NCBI RefSeq assembly: GCF_024648885.1
Contig: NZ_JANBBF010000010.1
Coordinates: forward strand, 1 to 64,000
Source: Prauserella salsuginis
Lineage (GTDB): Bacteria > Actinomycetota > Actinomycetes > Mycobacteriales > Pseudonocardiaceae
Length of the DNA stretch: 64,000 nt
Reading direction: 5' to 3'
The number at the start of each line of letters is the position of its first letter. Within the stretch, counting starts at the first letter, position 1. The notes under the pieces are model-generated. The model made no database searches. It had not been told where the DNA came from and saw nothing but the letters and a program-made list of their open reading frames with translations. Below are positions 16,879-28,019 of the stretch, piece after piece. Both the position numbers and the translations under genes were made by a program.

Positions 16879-18054
16879 CTATTCCTCGATGAACGGGTCG
16901 TAGCGGATCTGGTCGAGGGCGGTGCCCGCGACGAGCATGCGGCTGACGGTCGCGCGGATCATGGCGGGCGACCCGGAGACCAGCACGTCGTGGTCGGCCC
17001 ACGCGCCGTACGAGGAGACGACGTCCGCCAGGGTGCCGACCTCGAACCCGGAAAGCCCTTCGTCCCGCTCGACCACCGGGTGCACGGTGAGCCACGGGTT
17101 CGTCGACGCCATCGACCGCAGCACCTCAAGCGCGTACAGGTCCTCGCGGGCGGCGCCGCCGTAGAAGATCGTCACGTTGGGGTTCTTCCCGAACCGGCCG
17201 AGGTCGTCGAGGAGCGACTGGAGCGGGGTGATGCCCGTGCCACCGGCGATCATGAGGACGTCGCGGCCCGACTCGCGGTCGACGTTCAGTTGCCCCATCG
17301 GCGCGCCGAACCGCCACACGTCGCCGGGCTGGGTGTGGCTGACGATGCCGCGCGAGACCCAGCCGCCCTCGATGGCGCGGACGTGGAACTCGATCGAACC
17401 GTCCGGACGGGGAGCGTTGGCCGGCGAGAGGTTGCGCCACAGCCGTGGCCGCTGCGGCACCTCGACGCTCAGGTACTGGCCCGGCCGGTACGGGATGTGG
17501 CGATCGGGCTCGATCCGGACGAGCGCCAGGTCCCAGCTCAGCCTGCGGTGTTCGGCGACGGTGCCCGTCCACGACGGCGGGTACTCGTCGGCCTCTGCGG
17601 CGTCCTGCATCGAGCGGGCGACGATGGTGAACGCCTCCGCCCACGCGCGTTCGACGTCGTCGGTCCAGCCGGGCCCCAACTGCCGCTTCACCGCGGCCAG
17701 CAGTGCCGTGCCGATGGCCTCGTAGTGGTGCGCCTGCACACCGAACTTGCGGTGGTCGCGGCCGAGCTGCACCAGGTACGGCGCGACGTCGTCGGGCCGG
17801 TCGACCGACTGCAGGATGTTGACGATCGCGCGGACGAGCTTGCCGCTGCGCACGTCCATGTGGATCGGAAAGAAGTCGCGTGCCTCGGGAGCGAGGGTGA
17901 ACAGCATCCCGTAGAAGAACTGGGCGACCTCGGGGGTGTAGGGCTCGATCTCACGCCACGTGTCGCGGATGTGGCGGACCATGGACGTGACGGCCGCCGG
18001 GGCGTTGCCCGAGTCGGCGACCTTCGGGATGGGGTTGAGCGGCTCGGCTGTCAT
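16879..18054 (-). CDS. Flavohemoprotein: globin plus FAD/NAD(P)H reductase
   Basis: A 391-residue two-part protein. Residues 1-150 form a globin: FFYGMLFTLAPEARDFFP holds the B10 Tyr and CD1 Phe, and KFGVQAHHYEAIG holds the proximal His. Residues 155-255 form an FAD domain (RPGQYLSVEVP and RLWRNLSPAN). The NAD(P)H domain follows (MIAGGTGITPLQSLL and YDPFIEE). Flavohemoproteins oxidise nitric oxide to nitrate in the cytoplasm. The FAD motif is RNLS instead of the usual RxYS. ATG 18054 begins at a globin-like N-terminus with only a weak ribosome site. It could instead be a flavohemoglobin relative with a different substrate. Confidence 0.9.
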   Translation of the reverse strand: MTAEPLNPIPKVADSGNAPAAVTSMVRHIRDTWREIEPYTPEVAQFFYGMLFTLAPEARDFFPIHMDVRSGKLVRAIVNILQSVDRPDDVAPYLVQLGRDHRKFGVQAHHYEAIGTALLAAVKRQLGPGWTDDVERAWAEAFTIVARSMQDAAEADEYPPSWTGTVAEHRRLSWDLALVRIEPDRHIPYRPGQYLSVEVPQRPRLWRNLSPANAPRPDGSIEFHVRAIEGGWVSRGIVSHTQPGDVWRFGAPMGQLNVDRESGRDVLMIAGGTGITPLQSLLDDLGRFGKNPNVTIFYGGAAREDLYALEVLRSMASTNPWLTVHPVVERDEGLSGFEVGTLADVVSSYGAWADHDVLVSGSPAMIRATVSRMLVAGTALDQIRYDPFIEE

Positions 18055-18370
18055 GTCGCGGCACCGGGCTCGGCAATGCCACCGGTGCCGGGGACGCGGC
18101 GGTTCCCGGCGTGGTGGCGGGTGGGATTGCAGTCGATACGCACTGTGATCGTCAGGGCCTTCCAGGGCTAGGCGCGCGCGGGTGACCCGGCGGCCGGCGT
18201 GGGGACGCCGGTTGTGGTCGAACCGTTTCCCGCCCCGGCGTGGGGCCGTGGCGAGAAGCTCCCAGTCAAGCTCACTGTCCAATCCGCCTTTCGGTGCGTA
18301 CGCACGGGCTCACCATAAATTCATGTGCAGCTGCACGGTAGGGCGTTCGGGCTCGCTCGTCCCGTTGTTG

Positions 18371-18395
18371 CTCCGGATGGGTGGATCATCCGGAG
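18371..18395 (+). terminator. Orphan terminator-like hairpin on the plus strand
   Basis: CTCCGGATG (18371-18379) pairs perfectly with CATCCGGAG (18387-18395) around a 7-nt loop and is followed by CTTTT. No plus-strand gene precedes it, so it may end an unseen small RNA or be fortuitous. Confidence 0.4.
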
Positions 18396-18513
18396 CTTTT
18401 GGGTTCTATGTCACTTTTGCTGAGGTGCGTCGTCACCCAGAGATAACGGCTCATTCGTCACATCTCGTGATCAACTACATCGCCCTCCAGGGGGATTTTG
18501 GGGTTAACGCACA

Positions 18514-18547
18514 GCGGCCCGGCACCCACAGTTGGATGCCGGGCCGC
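18514..18547 (-). terminator. Terminator of the first AGCS symporter gene
   Basis: GCGGCCCGGCA (18514-18524) pairs perfectly with TGCCGGGCCGC (18537-18547) around a 12-nt loop, 38 nt beyond the stop codon at 18586. Confidence 0.75.
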
Positions 18548-18585
18548 TCCTTGCGGGATCTGCCACGGAAGTCGCGGACGGGTCG

Positions 18586-20175
18586 TCAGACCTTCGTCTT
18601 CTCCTTCTTCTGGATCTCCCCGCTGTCGATCTTGCCGAGGAAGTCCTTGACCTCCTTCTTGACCACCGGCAGCAGCAGGTACAGGCCGGTGATGTTGAAC
18701 AGGGCCAGCAGGAACAGCACGGCGTCGGCGAAGTCGATGACCGACTGGAGCGTGAGCACCGCGCCCGCAGCCGACATCACGCAGAACAGCACCTGGTAGA
18801 TGCGGATCGACACCGTCTTGCGGCCGAACAGATAGCCCCATGCCTTCTCGCCGTAGTAGCCCCACGTGATGAGCGTCGAGATGGCGAACAGCACCACGGC
18901 GACCGTCAGCACGTACGGGAACCACGGCATGACCGTCGCGAAGGCGTTCGATGTCACCGTCACACCGTCGGGCGCGTCGGCGCCGTTCTGGTTGACGTCG
19001 GCGAAGCCCTGGGTCCAGATCGCGGGCTTGGCGATGACGATGGTCAGGGCGGTCATGGTGCAGACGATGACCGTGTCGATGAAGGGTTCGAGGAGGGCGA
19101 CGAAGCCTTCGGTGGCGGGGTTTTTGGTCTTGACGGCGGAGTGGGCGATGGGTGCGGAGCCGAGGCCTGCTTCGTTGGAGAAGGCCGACCGCTGGATACC
19201 GACGATCAGTGCGCCGATCATGCCGCCTGCGACGCCTTCGCCGGTGAACGCACCGCTGATGATCTCGCCGACCGCCGCGGGTACCGCGGTGAAGTTGACG
19301 AGGATGACCACGAGGCACGCGACGATGTAGAGCACGCCCATGGTCGGCACCAGCCGCGACGTGACGTTGGCGATCGACTTGATGCCGCCGATGATCACGA
19401 TGCCGATGACGATCGCTAGGATAATGCCGAAGATCAGGGCGGAGCCGTCGCTGCCGAATATGCCGTCGTCGCCGCCGGTGACGTCTCTGATCTGCGCGAA
19501 CGCCTGGTTCGACTGGAACATGTTGCCGCCGATGATCCCGAAGAACAGGATGCCGATGGCGGTCAGCACGGCCAGTACCTTGCCGAGGCCGACGCCGAAG
19601 CCGTTCCTGAACCGGTCGGCGATGCCCTTGCTCAGGTAGTACATCGGGCCGCCGGAGACGGTGCCGTCCTCGTGCTCCTCCCGGTACTTCACACCGAGGG
19701 TGCACTCGACGAACTTGCTGGCCATGGCAAGCAAGCCGGCACAGATCATCCAGAACGTCGCGCCCGCACCACCGATGGTGACCGCGGCACCGACACCGGC
19801 GATGTTGCCGAGTCCGACGGTGCCCGACAGTGCCGAGGCGAGGGCTTGGAAGTGGTTGATCTCGCCGGGTTCGTTCTTGTCCGTGAACTTGCCTCGCACC
19901 AGGTCGGTGGCGAGCTTGAACTTACGGACCTGGATGAACCCGAAGTAGATGGTGAAGACGATCGCTCCCAGGATCAGCCAGGAGACGATCCACGGGAACG
20001 TCACGCCGCCGAGGGTTACCTCGGCGAAGACGAAGTTCGACAGCCCGTCTGCGATCGGGGTGAAGTTGTCCGCGATCCAGCTCTCGACGCCGGCGAAGAT
20101 TCCCCCTCCGTCGGCCGCGAGGGTGTGGGTGGAGCCGGGCGGATCGGCCGCGCCGGCTGTGCTGTGCAGATACAT
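18586..20175 (-). CDS. Alanine/glycine:cation symporter (AGCS family), paralog 1
   Basis: A 529-residue membrane protein with 10-11 helices. AGCS proteins import alanine or glycine with sodium or protons. Family signatures are plain: SALSGTVGLGNIAGVGAAVT and FSNEAGLGSAPIAHSAV. The C-terminal KKEVKDFLGKIDSGEIQKKE tail is shared with paralog 2 at 20672. ATG 20175 is preceded by a GGTCA-N6-TGACC repeat rather than a clear ribosome site. A 27-bp element exactly 47 nt upstream is shared with paralog 2, suggesting common regulation. The two genes probably arose by tandem duplication, because identity is high throughout. Confidence 0.93.
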   Translation of the reverse strand: MYLHSTAGAADPPGSTHTLAADGGGIFAGVESWIADNFTPIADGLSNFVFAEVTLGGVTFPWIVSWLILGAIVFTIYFGFIQVRKFKLATDLVRGKFTDKNEPGEINHFQALASALSGTVGLGNIAGVGAAVTIGGAGATFWMICAGLLAMASKFVECTLGVKYREEHEDGTVSGGPMYYLSKGIADRFRNGFGVGLGKVLAVLTAIGILFFGIIGGNMFQSNQAFAQIRDVTGGDDGIFGSDGSALIFGIILAIVIGIVIIGGIKSIANVTSRLVPTMGVLYIVACLVVILVNFTAVPAAVGEIISGAFTGEGVAGGMIGALIVGIQRSAFSNEAGLGSAPIAHSAVKTKNPATEGFVALLEPFIDTVIVCTMTALTIVIAKPAIWTQGFADVNQNGADAPDGVTVTSNAFATVMPWFPYVLTVAVVLFAISTLITWGYYGEKAWGYLFGRKTVSIRIYQVLFCVMSAAGAVLTLQSVIDFADAVLFLLALFNITGLYLLLPVVKKEVKDFLGKIDSGEIQKKEKTKV

Positions 20176-20222
20176 GGTCAGGTAGTTGACCTGAACGAAT
20201 GGTTTAGAGCAAGCAAATCAAA

Positions 20223-20249
20223 CGATTTGTTACGGCGCGTTATTACAAC
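20223..20249 (-). promoter_or_regulatory. 27-bp element shared upstream of both AGCS symporter genes, copy 1
   Basis: On the plus strand the element runs CGATTTGTTACGG then CGCGTTATTACAAC. Copy 2 is at 22321-22347; 22 of 27 positions agree. Each copy lies exactly 47 nt before its ATG (20175 and 22273). It includes a small palindrome, GTT-N5-AAC. It is a promoter or operator core common to both paralogs. Confidence 0.65.
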
Positions 20250-20471
20250 CTGGCGTATCGGACGGCTTCGCTACGTCACCTGACGCAGGTCAGAGGGACG
20301 AATGGGGCAACGCCCGCCGTAGGTCGATTGGCCGAATGTTATGTGTTCCCGTTCACTCGAGTCCTCCGAAAGTGGTTCAGAGATGATCACTGTCGGTACC
20401 ATGCGCCGATCATCGGCGGCGGCCGCTCACTCGAGTACGTGCCCGGGACCGGACGGAGCCCGGTCGGCGGC

Positions 20472-20532
20472 TGGAAACTCGGTTTCCATCTCCGGTGAAA
20501 GCCCTGTCGATCGGTGGAAACCCGGTTTCCAC
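20472..20532. promoter_or_regulatory. Two copies of a palindrome TGGAAAC-N3-GTTTCCA
   Basis: TGGAAACTCGGTTTCCA occupies 20472-20488 and GTGGAAACCCGGTTTCCAC 20514-20532; their centres are 43 bp apart. They lie between the terminator of symporter 2 and the promoter of symporter 1. Two nearly identical symmetric sites at about four helical turns look like a cooperative operator. The rest of 20250-20671 holds no gene that I can support. Confidence 0.5.
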
Positions 20533-20583
20533 GAAGCTCGTGCCCGGCGCGGGTGAGGCTGCCGGAGCCCCGGTCCACACAGC

Positions 20584-20631
20584 GAACGCCCCCGGGCGCA
20601 CTGCGTGTGACCAGTGAGCCCGGGGGCGTTC
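20584..20631 (-). terminator. Terminator of the second AGCS symporter gene
   Basis: A 14-bp perfect stem is formed by 20584-20597 (GAACGCCCCCGGGC) and 20618-20631; the loop contains a further CACT/AGTG pairing. It lies 41 nt past the stop at 20672. Confidence 0.8.
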
Positions 20632-20671
20632 CGATTCGGATTCCGGGTCGATGCGACGCCGGTCCGGAGTG

Positions 20672-22273
20672 TCAGCTCTGCGGTTCCTTGTCGGTGCGCT
20701 GGATCTCGCCGGACTTGAGCTTGCCGAGGAAGCCCTTGACCTCCTTCTTCACGACCGGCATCAGCAGGTAGAGCCCGATGATGTTGAACAGCGCCAGCGA
20801 GAACACCACGGCGTCGGCGAACGACAGCACGCTGCCGAGGGTGAGCACGCAGCCCACGACACCGGTCAGGCAGAACAGCACCTGGTAGATGCGCTCACCG
20901 ACGCGCGACCTGCCGAACAGGAACGTCCACGCCTTCTGGCCGTAGTAGCCCCACGTGATCATCGTCGAGATGGCGAACAGCACCACGGCGATGGTCAGCA
21001 CGTACGGGAACCAGGGCAGCACGGTGCCGAACGCCTCGGACGTGATCGTCACGCCCTGCTCGTTGTCGGGCGCCTCGCCGCCCGCGGCCACGGTCGCCTT
21101 GGTGTTGAGCCACATCTGCGGGCTCGCGATGACGATGGTCAGCGCGGTCATGGTGCAGACGACGACGGTGTCGATGAAGGGTTCGAGGAGGGCGACGAAG
21201 CCTTCGGTGGCGGGGTTCTTCGTCTTGACCGCGGAGTGGGCGATGGGTGCGGAGCCGAGGCCCGCTTCGTTGGAGAACGCGGACCGCTGGAAGCCGACGA
21301 TCAGTGCGCCGATCATGCCGCCAGCGACACCGTCTCCGGTGAAGGCACCGCTGACGATCTGGCCGATCGCGTCCGGCACGTGACCGATGTTCATGATGAT
21401 CACGAGCAGGCACGCCGCGATGTAGACGATCGCCATCGCGGGCACGAGCCTGCCGGTGACGGCGCCGACGGACTTGATGCCGCCGATGATCACGACGCCG
21501 ATGATCAGCGCGAGCACGATGCCGAAGATCAGGGCGGAGCCGTCGCTGCCGAACATGCCGTCGTCACCACCGGTGACGTCGCGGACCTGCTGGAAGGTCT
21601 GATTGGCCTGGAACATGCTGCCGCCGGCGATGCCGAAGAACAGGATGCCGATGGCGGTCAGCACGGCCAGTACCTTGCCGAGGCCGACGCCGAACGCGTT
21701 GGGGAATCGCTCGGCGAGGCCCTTGCGCAGGTAGTGCATCGGGCCGCCGGAGACGGTGCCGTCCTCGTGCTCCTCCCGGTACTTCACACCGAGGGTGCAC
21801 TCGACGAACTTGGTGCACATACCGAGCAGGCCGGCAAGGATCATCCAGAACGTCGCACCCGCGCCGCCGATCGTCACGGCGACACCGACACCGGCGATGT
21901 TGCCGAGTCCGACGGTGCCGGATAGTGCTGAGGCCAGTGCTTGGAAGTGGTGGATCTCGCCCGGTTCCGACTTGTCGGTGAACTTGCCGCGCACGATCTG
22001 CGTGGCGAGCTTGAACCGGCGGAACTGGATGAATCCGAAGTAGATGGTGAAGATGGCGGCCGCGAGGACCAGCCATGCCACGATCCAGGGGAACGAGACA
22101 CCGAACACGCTGATCTCGGCGAACACGAAGGCAGAGAAGCCGTCCGAGATCGGCGTGAAGATGTCGTTGATCCAGGTCTCGATCGAGGAGAGGAATTCGC
22201 TCTCGGCGGCCAGGACGTGGGTGTCTCCCGACGTCGGCGGCGAGCTTGTGGAGACTGCGCTCGGTACAGGCAT
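20672..22273 (-). CDS. Alanine/glycine:cation symporter (AGCS family), paralog 2
   Basis: A 533-residue transporter, strongly similar along its whole length to the neighbour at 18586 (shared ALASALSGTVGLGNIAGVG, AFSNEAGLGSAPIAHSAV and KNPATEGFVALLEPFIDTV). Differences concentrate in the N-terminal 35 residues and in an external loop after SPQMWLNT, where this copy has a longer insert. That may reflect different substrate or cation preference. ATG 22273 was chosen over GTG 22306 because it places the shared upstream element at the same distance as in paralog 1. Confidence 0.92.
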   Translation of the reverse strand: MPVPSAVSTSSPPTSGDTHVLAAESEFLSSIETWINDIFTPISDGFSAFVFAEISVFGVSFPWIVAWLVLAAAIFTIYFGFIQFRRFKLATQIVRGKFTDKSEPGEIHHFQALASALSGTVGLGNIAGVGVAVTIGGAGATFWMILAGLLGMCTKFVECTLGVKYREEHEDGTVSGGPMHYLRKGLAERFPNAFGVGLGKVLAVLTAIGILFFGIAGGSMFQANQTFQQVRDVTGGDDGMFGSDGSALIFGIVLALIIGVVIIGGIKSVGAVTGRLVPAMAIVYIAACLLVIIMNIGHVPDAIGQIVSGAFTGDGVAGGMIGALIVGFQRSAFSNEAGLGSAPIAHSAVKTKNPATEGFVALLEPFIDTVVVCTMTALTIVIASPQMWLNTKATVAAGGEAPDNEQGVTITSEAFGTVLPWFPYVLTIAVVLFAISTMITWGYYGQKAWTFLFGRSRVGERIYQVLFCLTGVVGCVLTLGSVLSFADAVVFSLALFNIIGLYLLMPVVKKEVKGFLGKLKSGEIQRTDKEPQS

Positions 22274-22320
22274 GACGTAAAGGTTGACCCGTACGGTCGC
22301 TGTCAAACAAGGTTCTCGGC

Positions 22321-22347
22321 CGGTTTGTTACGCCGAGTTGTTAAAAC
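22321..22347 (-). promoter_or_regulatory. 27-bp element shared upstream of both AGCS symporter genes, copy 2
   Basis: On the plus strand it runs CGGTTTGTTACGC then CGAGTTGTTAAAAC, 47 nt before ATG 22273, aligning with 20223-20249. A TTGACA-like hexamer also occurs between it and the start codon. The stretch 22348-22660 contains nothing else that I recognise. Confidence 0.65.
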
Positions 22348-22660
22348 AGCTGACTTAGATGTGCGCCAAAGGTGCAAAACACCTCAATCAGGCACCTCCG
22401 ACGGCCGGTGCTCCACCCTCAGCAGCCTGCGGGCGCTTCTCGGTGAGGCGTTGTCACGCGGGCTTGGCGGGTCGAGTGTGACCAGGTTCAGGGCCGGCGC
22501 CACGTTGCCGCGTCCGTCTGTCGCGGTGGACTCCATCGCGCCCATCTGTCAGGTGTCGACGCTGGGCCTTTCCCGCTCCGAGGCGTCAGTGCCCGCGTGT
22601 GCCGCCGCGCCGGTTCGATCCCAGCGGGTTCAGCGCACGCACGCCACGGCGCGGAGCGCG

Positions 22661-22778
22661 CGACGTGGGGTCTGCGGGGGTCGCTCCCGCAACGGCTGAG
22701 GGACGTGGGGTCTGCGGGGGTCGCTCCCGCAACGGCTGAGCGACGTGGGGCCTGCGGGGTCGCCCTGCAATAATTGAG
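22661..22778 (+). repeat. Three 40-bp tandem hairpin repeats upstream of clpB
   Basis: Units at 22661-22700, 22701-22740 and 22741-22778 share GACGTGGGGTCTGCGGGG and an inner hairpin GCGGG-N7-CCCGC. Units 1 and 2 differ at a single base. Unit 3 is diverged, and its end (TAATTGAG, at the place of GGCTGAG) forms the left half of the clpB HAIR operator. Confidence 0.85.
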
Positions 22779-22793
22779 TGGAACAGACTCAAG
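22773..22793 (+). promoter_or_regulatory. HAIR operator (HspR site) of clpB
   Basis: ATTGAGT (22773-22779), seven bases, then ACTCAAG (22787-22793): only one base differs from the HAIR consensus CTTGAGT-N7-ACTCAAG. It overlaps the sigma-R-like GGAAC box at 22780. Confidence 0.9.
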
Positions 22794-22805
22794 TTTTCTG
22801 ACGTT
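22780..22805 (+). promoter_or_regulatory. Sigma-R/SigH-like promoter of clpB
   Basis: GGAAC (22780-22784) and GTT (22803-22805) are 18 bp apart, the same geometry as upstream of dnaK (7061-7088). The -35-like box lies inside the HAIR operator, so HspR would block polymerase directly. Confidence 0.65.
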
Positions 22806-22869
22806 GGACTACATGGCAGTGCTCGACCTGCGAGGCTGCTCCCAGTGCTGACGATCCAGAGGTGAGGGG

Positions 22870-25476
<2,607 letters not shown>

Positions 25477-25548
25477 CCGCCCGGACGAGTCGGTTTCCGC
25501 CCGGCCTGCCTCTTCGGTGTGGCGGGCCGGGCGGGATACGCTGCTCGC

Positions 25549-26307
25549 GTGGGTATTCCGGCGTGGATCTGGTTCGTCATCGCGGCCGTCGCCGCCGTGG
25601 CGGGTCTCGCTCTGCTGATGACCGACCGCGCGCGCGAGAGCTCCCGCAACCGGGAACGCGCGCGCTGGGCCGAGCTGCGCGGCTGGCAGTACGTCGACGA
25701 GGACGAGGAGCTGCCGCGCGAATGGTCGGGCGGCGCGATCGGCTACTTCGGCGCCGAGGCCGCGGTGAACGTGGTCGCGGGCTCGACGTTCACCTCGGAC
25801 GGCAGGCGTCCGGTGTTCGTGTTCGACATCGTCGCCGACGGCGTCATTCCCTCGGTGATCGTGGCCGTGCGCTGCAACCGCGTGCAGCCGGTACTGCTCG
25901 AACTGTGGCTGGCGAGCGTGCCGTTCCAGCGCACGGAGATGCCGGAGCTGCTGGGGCCGGTCGGCCAGCGGTACGCGTTCGCCGACGAGGTGGCCGCGGG
26001 CCGCGCCCTGGTCACCCAGGAACTGGTCGAGGCGGCCGACGCGCTCGGCGGCGACGTCGGTGTCGCGTGGATCGAGCAGGAATGGGTGCTGGCCAGCGTC
26101 GCGCCCAACGTCGGGCCGTCGCGGCTGGAACGCCTGCTGCGCGACCTCGGCGAGATCGCCGACATCATCGACCCTTCGGAGGAGGCGATGGAGGAGCGAT
26201 ACGTGCCCGCGCAGGCACCGGGTGTCGAACCGCCCGCCGCTGATCCGTCCGACACCGAGGTCGACGAGCCCGGCGTGAACACGCCAGGGGAAGGCGTCAA
26301 CCGCTGA
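25549..26307 (+). CDS. Conserved single-pass membrane protein (Rv0383c-like)
   Basis: A 252-residue protein with one N-terminal membrane helix ([20 protein letters not shown]) and a short basic turn. A soluble domain of unknown function follows, then a Pro/Glu-rich C-terminal tail. Its position directly after clpB and before an SDR and pyrE parallels M. tuberculosis Rv0383c, which supports orthology; the role is unknown. GTG 25549 lacks a Shine-Dalgarno, but TACGCT lies 6 nt upstream, pointing to a leaderless transcript separate from clpB. Its stop overlaps the next ATG (TGATG). Confidence 0.75.
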   Translation: MGIPAWIWFVIAAVAAVAGLALLMTDRARESSRNRERARWAELRGWQYVDEDEELPREWSGGAIGYFGAEAAVNVVAGSTFTSDGRRPVFVFDIVADGVIPSVIVAVRCNRVQPVLLELWLASVPFQRTEMPELLGPVGQRYAFADEVAAGRALVTQELVEAADALGGDVGVAWIEQEWVLASVAPNVGPSRLERLLRDLGEIADIIDPSEEAMEERYVPAQAPGVEPPAADPSDTEVDEPGVNTPGEGVNR

Positions 26308-27071
26308 TGCCGGCAGCCCTCATCACCGGCGCCACGTCCGGCATCGGTGCCGCCTTCGCGCGCGAACTGGCCGGTGAGCGCTACGACCTGGTGCTCGTCG
26401 CCAGGGACGAGACGCGCCTGCGTACCCGTGCGGACGCGCTCGTCGAGAGCTACGGCGTTTCCGTCGACGTGCTGACCGCCGACCTGGCCACGCCCGAGGG
26501 GCGTGCGGCCGTCGAGCAGCGGCTGGCCGACGGCGTCGACATGCTGGTCAACAACGCGGGGCTCGGCCTGGCCGGCGAGTTCTGGACCGCACCGCCCGAG
26601 GAGCTGCAACACCAGCTGGACGTCAACGTCACGGCGGTGCTGCAACTGACCCGCGCGGCCGTGCCCGCGATGCGTGAGGCCGGTAGCGGTGACATCGTCA
26701 ACGTCTCCAGCGTCGCCGGCTTCTTCTCCGGTCGCGGATCGACGTACACCGCCAGCAAGGCTTGGGTGACGTCGTTCTCCGACGGCCTCGCGTCCGCCCT
26801 CCAGGGCTCCGGCGTGCGGGTGATGGCGCTGTGCCCGGGGTTCACCCACACCGAGTTCCACGATCGTGCCGGGTTGGAGAAGTCCGGCCCGAAGGGCATC
26901 TGGCTGGAGGCCGACGTCGTCGTGGCTGAGGCGTTGTCCGACCTGCGGAGCGGCAAGGCTGTCTCGGTGCCGGGCAGGCAGTACAAGTTCGCGGTGGCGG
27001 TCGGGAAGCTGCTGCCGCGCGGGCTGATCCGCCGTCTCGGCGGGCTGTTCGCCGGCCGAGACCGCACCTGA
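26307..27071 (+). CDS. Short-chain dehydrogenase/reductase
   Basis: A 254-residue classical SDR. The NAD(P) motif TGATSGIG is at residues 8-15, NNAG follows, the catalytic Ser is in NVSSVAG and the Tyr/Lys pair in YTASKAW. It reduces or oxidises an unidentified carbonyl/alcohol substrate. ATG 26307 overlaps the previous stop (TGATG), so the two genes form an operon. The C-terminus is basic and hydrophobic ([21 protein letters not shown]), which may hold the enzyme near the membrane. Confidence 0.88.
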   Translation: MPAALITGATSGIGAAFARELAGERYDLVLVARDETRLRTRADALVESYGVSVDVLTADLATPEGRAAVEQRLADGVDMLVNNAGLGLAGEFWTAPPEELQHQLDVNVTAVLQLTRAAVPAMREAGSGDIVNVSSVAGFFSGRGSTYTASKAWVTSFSDGLASALQGSGVRVMALCPGFTHTEFHDRAGLEKSGPKGIWLEADVVVAEALSDLRSGKAVSVPGRQYKFAVAVGKLLPRGLIRRLGGLFAGRDRT

Positions 27072-27195
27072 CTCGCCGCCCGCCGCCGCGCGGTGTCCTC
27101 GCTGGATTCCACGGGGCGAATTCCACGGGCGGCGAGCGTCACGTCTGCCGCGGGCCGCGGCCGGAGCCGGAAGGCGCGCGTGCCAAACTGCGGCC

Positions 27196-27765
27196 GTGGC
27201 GACACCCTCGTTGGATCAAGCGGCGAAGAGCGAACTGTCCCGGCTCGTCACCGAGTTGTGCGTGGTGCACGGCAAGGTGACGCTCGCGTCCGGCAAGGAG
27301 GCCGACTACTACGTCGACCTGCGCCGGGCCACGCTCCATCACGCGGCGGCGCCGCTCATGGGCACATTGCTGCGGCAGCTGACGGCGGACTGGAACTACG
27401 TCGCGGTCGGTGGGCTCACCCTCGGCGCGGACCCCGTGGCGACGTCGATGCTGCACTCGGCCGCGGCCGACGGCATGGTGCTCGACGCTTTCGTCGTGCG
27501 GAAGAACCTCAAGGAACACGGCATGCAGCGCCGGATCGAGGGCATGGAGGTCGCCGGGCAGCGGGTGCTTGCAGTGGAGGACACGTCCACGACCGGCGGC
27601 AGCGTGCTCACGGCCGTGGAGGCGCTCAACGAGGCGGGCGCGACCGTGGTCGGCGTGGCGACGGTCGTCGACCGCGGTACCGGCGCGCGAGAGGCGATCG
27701 AGGAGGCGGGCCTCGAATACCGGTACCTCCTCGACCTCGACGACCTCGGCCTGTCCGGCACCTGA
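27196..27765 (+). CDS. pyrE: Orotate phosphoribosyltransferase
   Basis: A 189-residue enzyme that joins orotate and PRPP to orotidine monophosphate in pyrimidine synthesis. The PRPP-binding motif VLAVEDTSTTGGSVLTAV is near residues 118-135; catalytic-loop residues RKNLKEHG are present. GTG 27196 has no Shine-Dalgarno, but CAAACT lies 6 nt before it, as expected for a leaderless mRNA. In M. tuberculosis pyrE also lies close to clpB. A palindromic gene-end module (27806) follows. Confidence 0.92.
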   Translation: MATPSLDQAAKSELSRLVTELCVVHGKVTLASGKEADYYVDLRRATLHHAAAPLMGTLLRQLTADWNYVAVGGLTLGADPVATSMLHSAAADGMVLDAFVVRKNLKEHGMQRRIEGMEVAGQRVLAVEDTSTTGGSVLTAVEALNEAGATVVGVATVVDRGTGAREAIEEAGLEYRYLLDLDDLGLSGT

Positions 27766-27805
27766 CCACTCACCATCGGGCGACCTCGAACAGCCCAGCG
27801 GTTTA

Positions 27806-27915
27806 GCGCCCCCAGGGGCACCTTGGGGCACTCAACGCCGCGAAGGTGCCTTGGGGCATTTGCCCACCCGTCGGCCCGACCACCGCCCCTCACGGACACG
27901 CTGGCGCATGGCTGC
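27806..27915. repeat. CCCAAGG-type palindromic module downstream of pyrE
   Basis: The left arm GCGCCCCCAGGGGCACCTTG begins at 27806 and the opposing arm AAGGTGCCTTGGGGC ends near 27858. A tail at 27880-27915 (GCCCGACCACCGCCCCTCAC onward) matches the interior of the module at 39007-39125. It is one of six loci of the family in this window, all beside gene ends; it probably forms a terminator-like RNA hairpin. Confidence 0.75.
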
Positions 27916-28019
27916 ATTTTCAACCCGTGTTCCCGAACGCAACGGATGTATCGGCATCACCCACAAGGGTGGGTACAACCGGCAGACTTCCTCCGTCCTC
28001 GCGATGAAGGGAGTCGACG

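Larger units (their letters stand above)
18055..18585. other. 531-bp intergenic region between the flavohemoprotein and symporter genes
   Basis: No gene is supported here. The region must contain the flavohemoprotein promoter (minus strand). A perfect 12-bp palindrome, GTGCAGCTGCAC, occurs near 18325 in a locally AT-richer stretch. A T-tailed hairpin lies at 18371-18395 and the symporter terminator at 18514-18547. I see no site resembling a NsrR box. Confidence 0.5.

Noticed and set aside
20223-22347. GlnR box as explanation of the element before the symporter genes
   Set aside because: AC pairs are 8 bp apart, not the 9 bp expected for GlnR half-sites, and the GaAAC half is missing.
20176-22660. 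Glycine riboswitch before the AGCS symporters
   Set aside because: Neither upstream region shows the conserved glycine aptamer cores or tandem aptamer arrangement.
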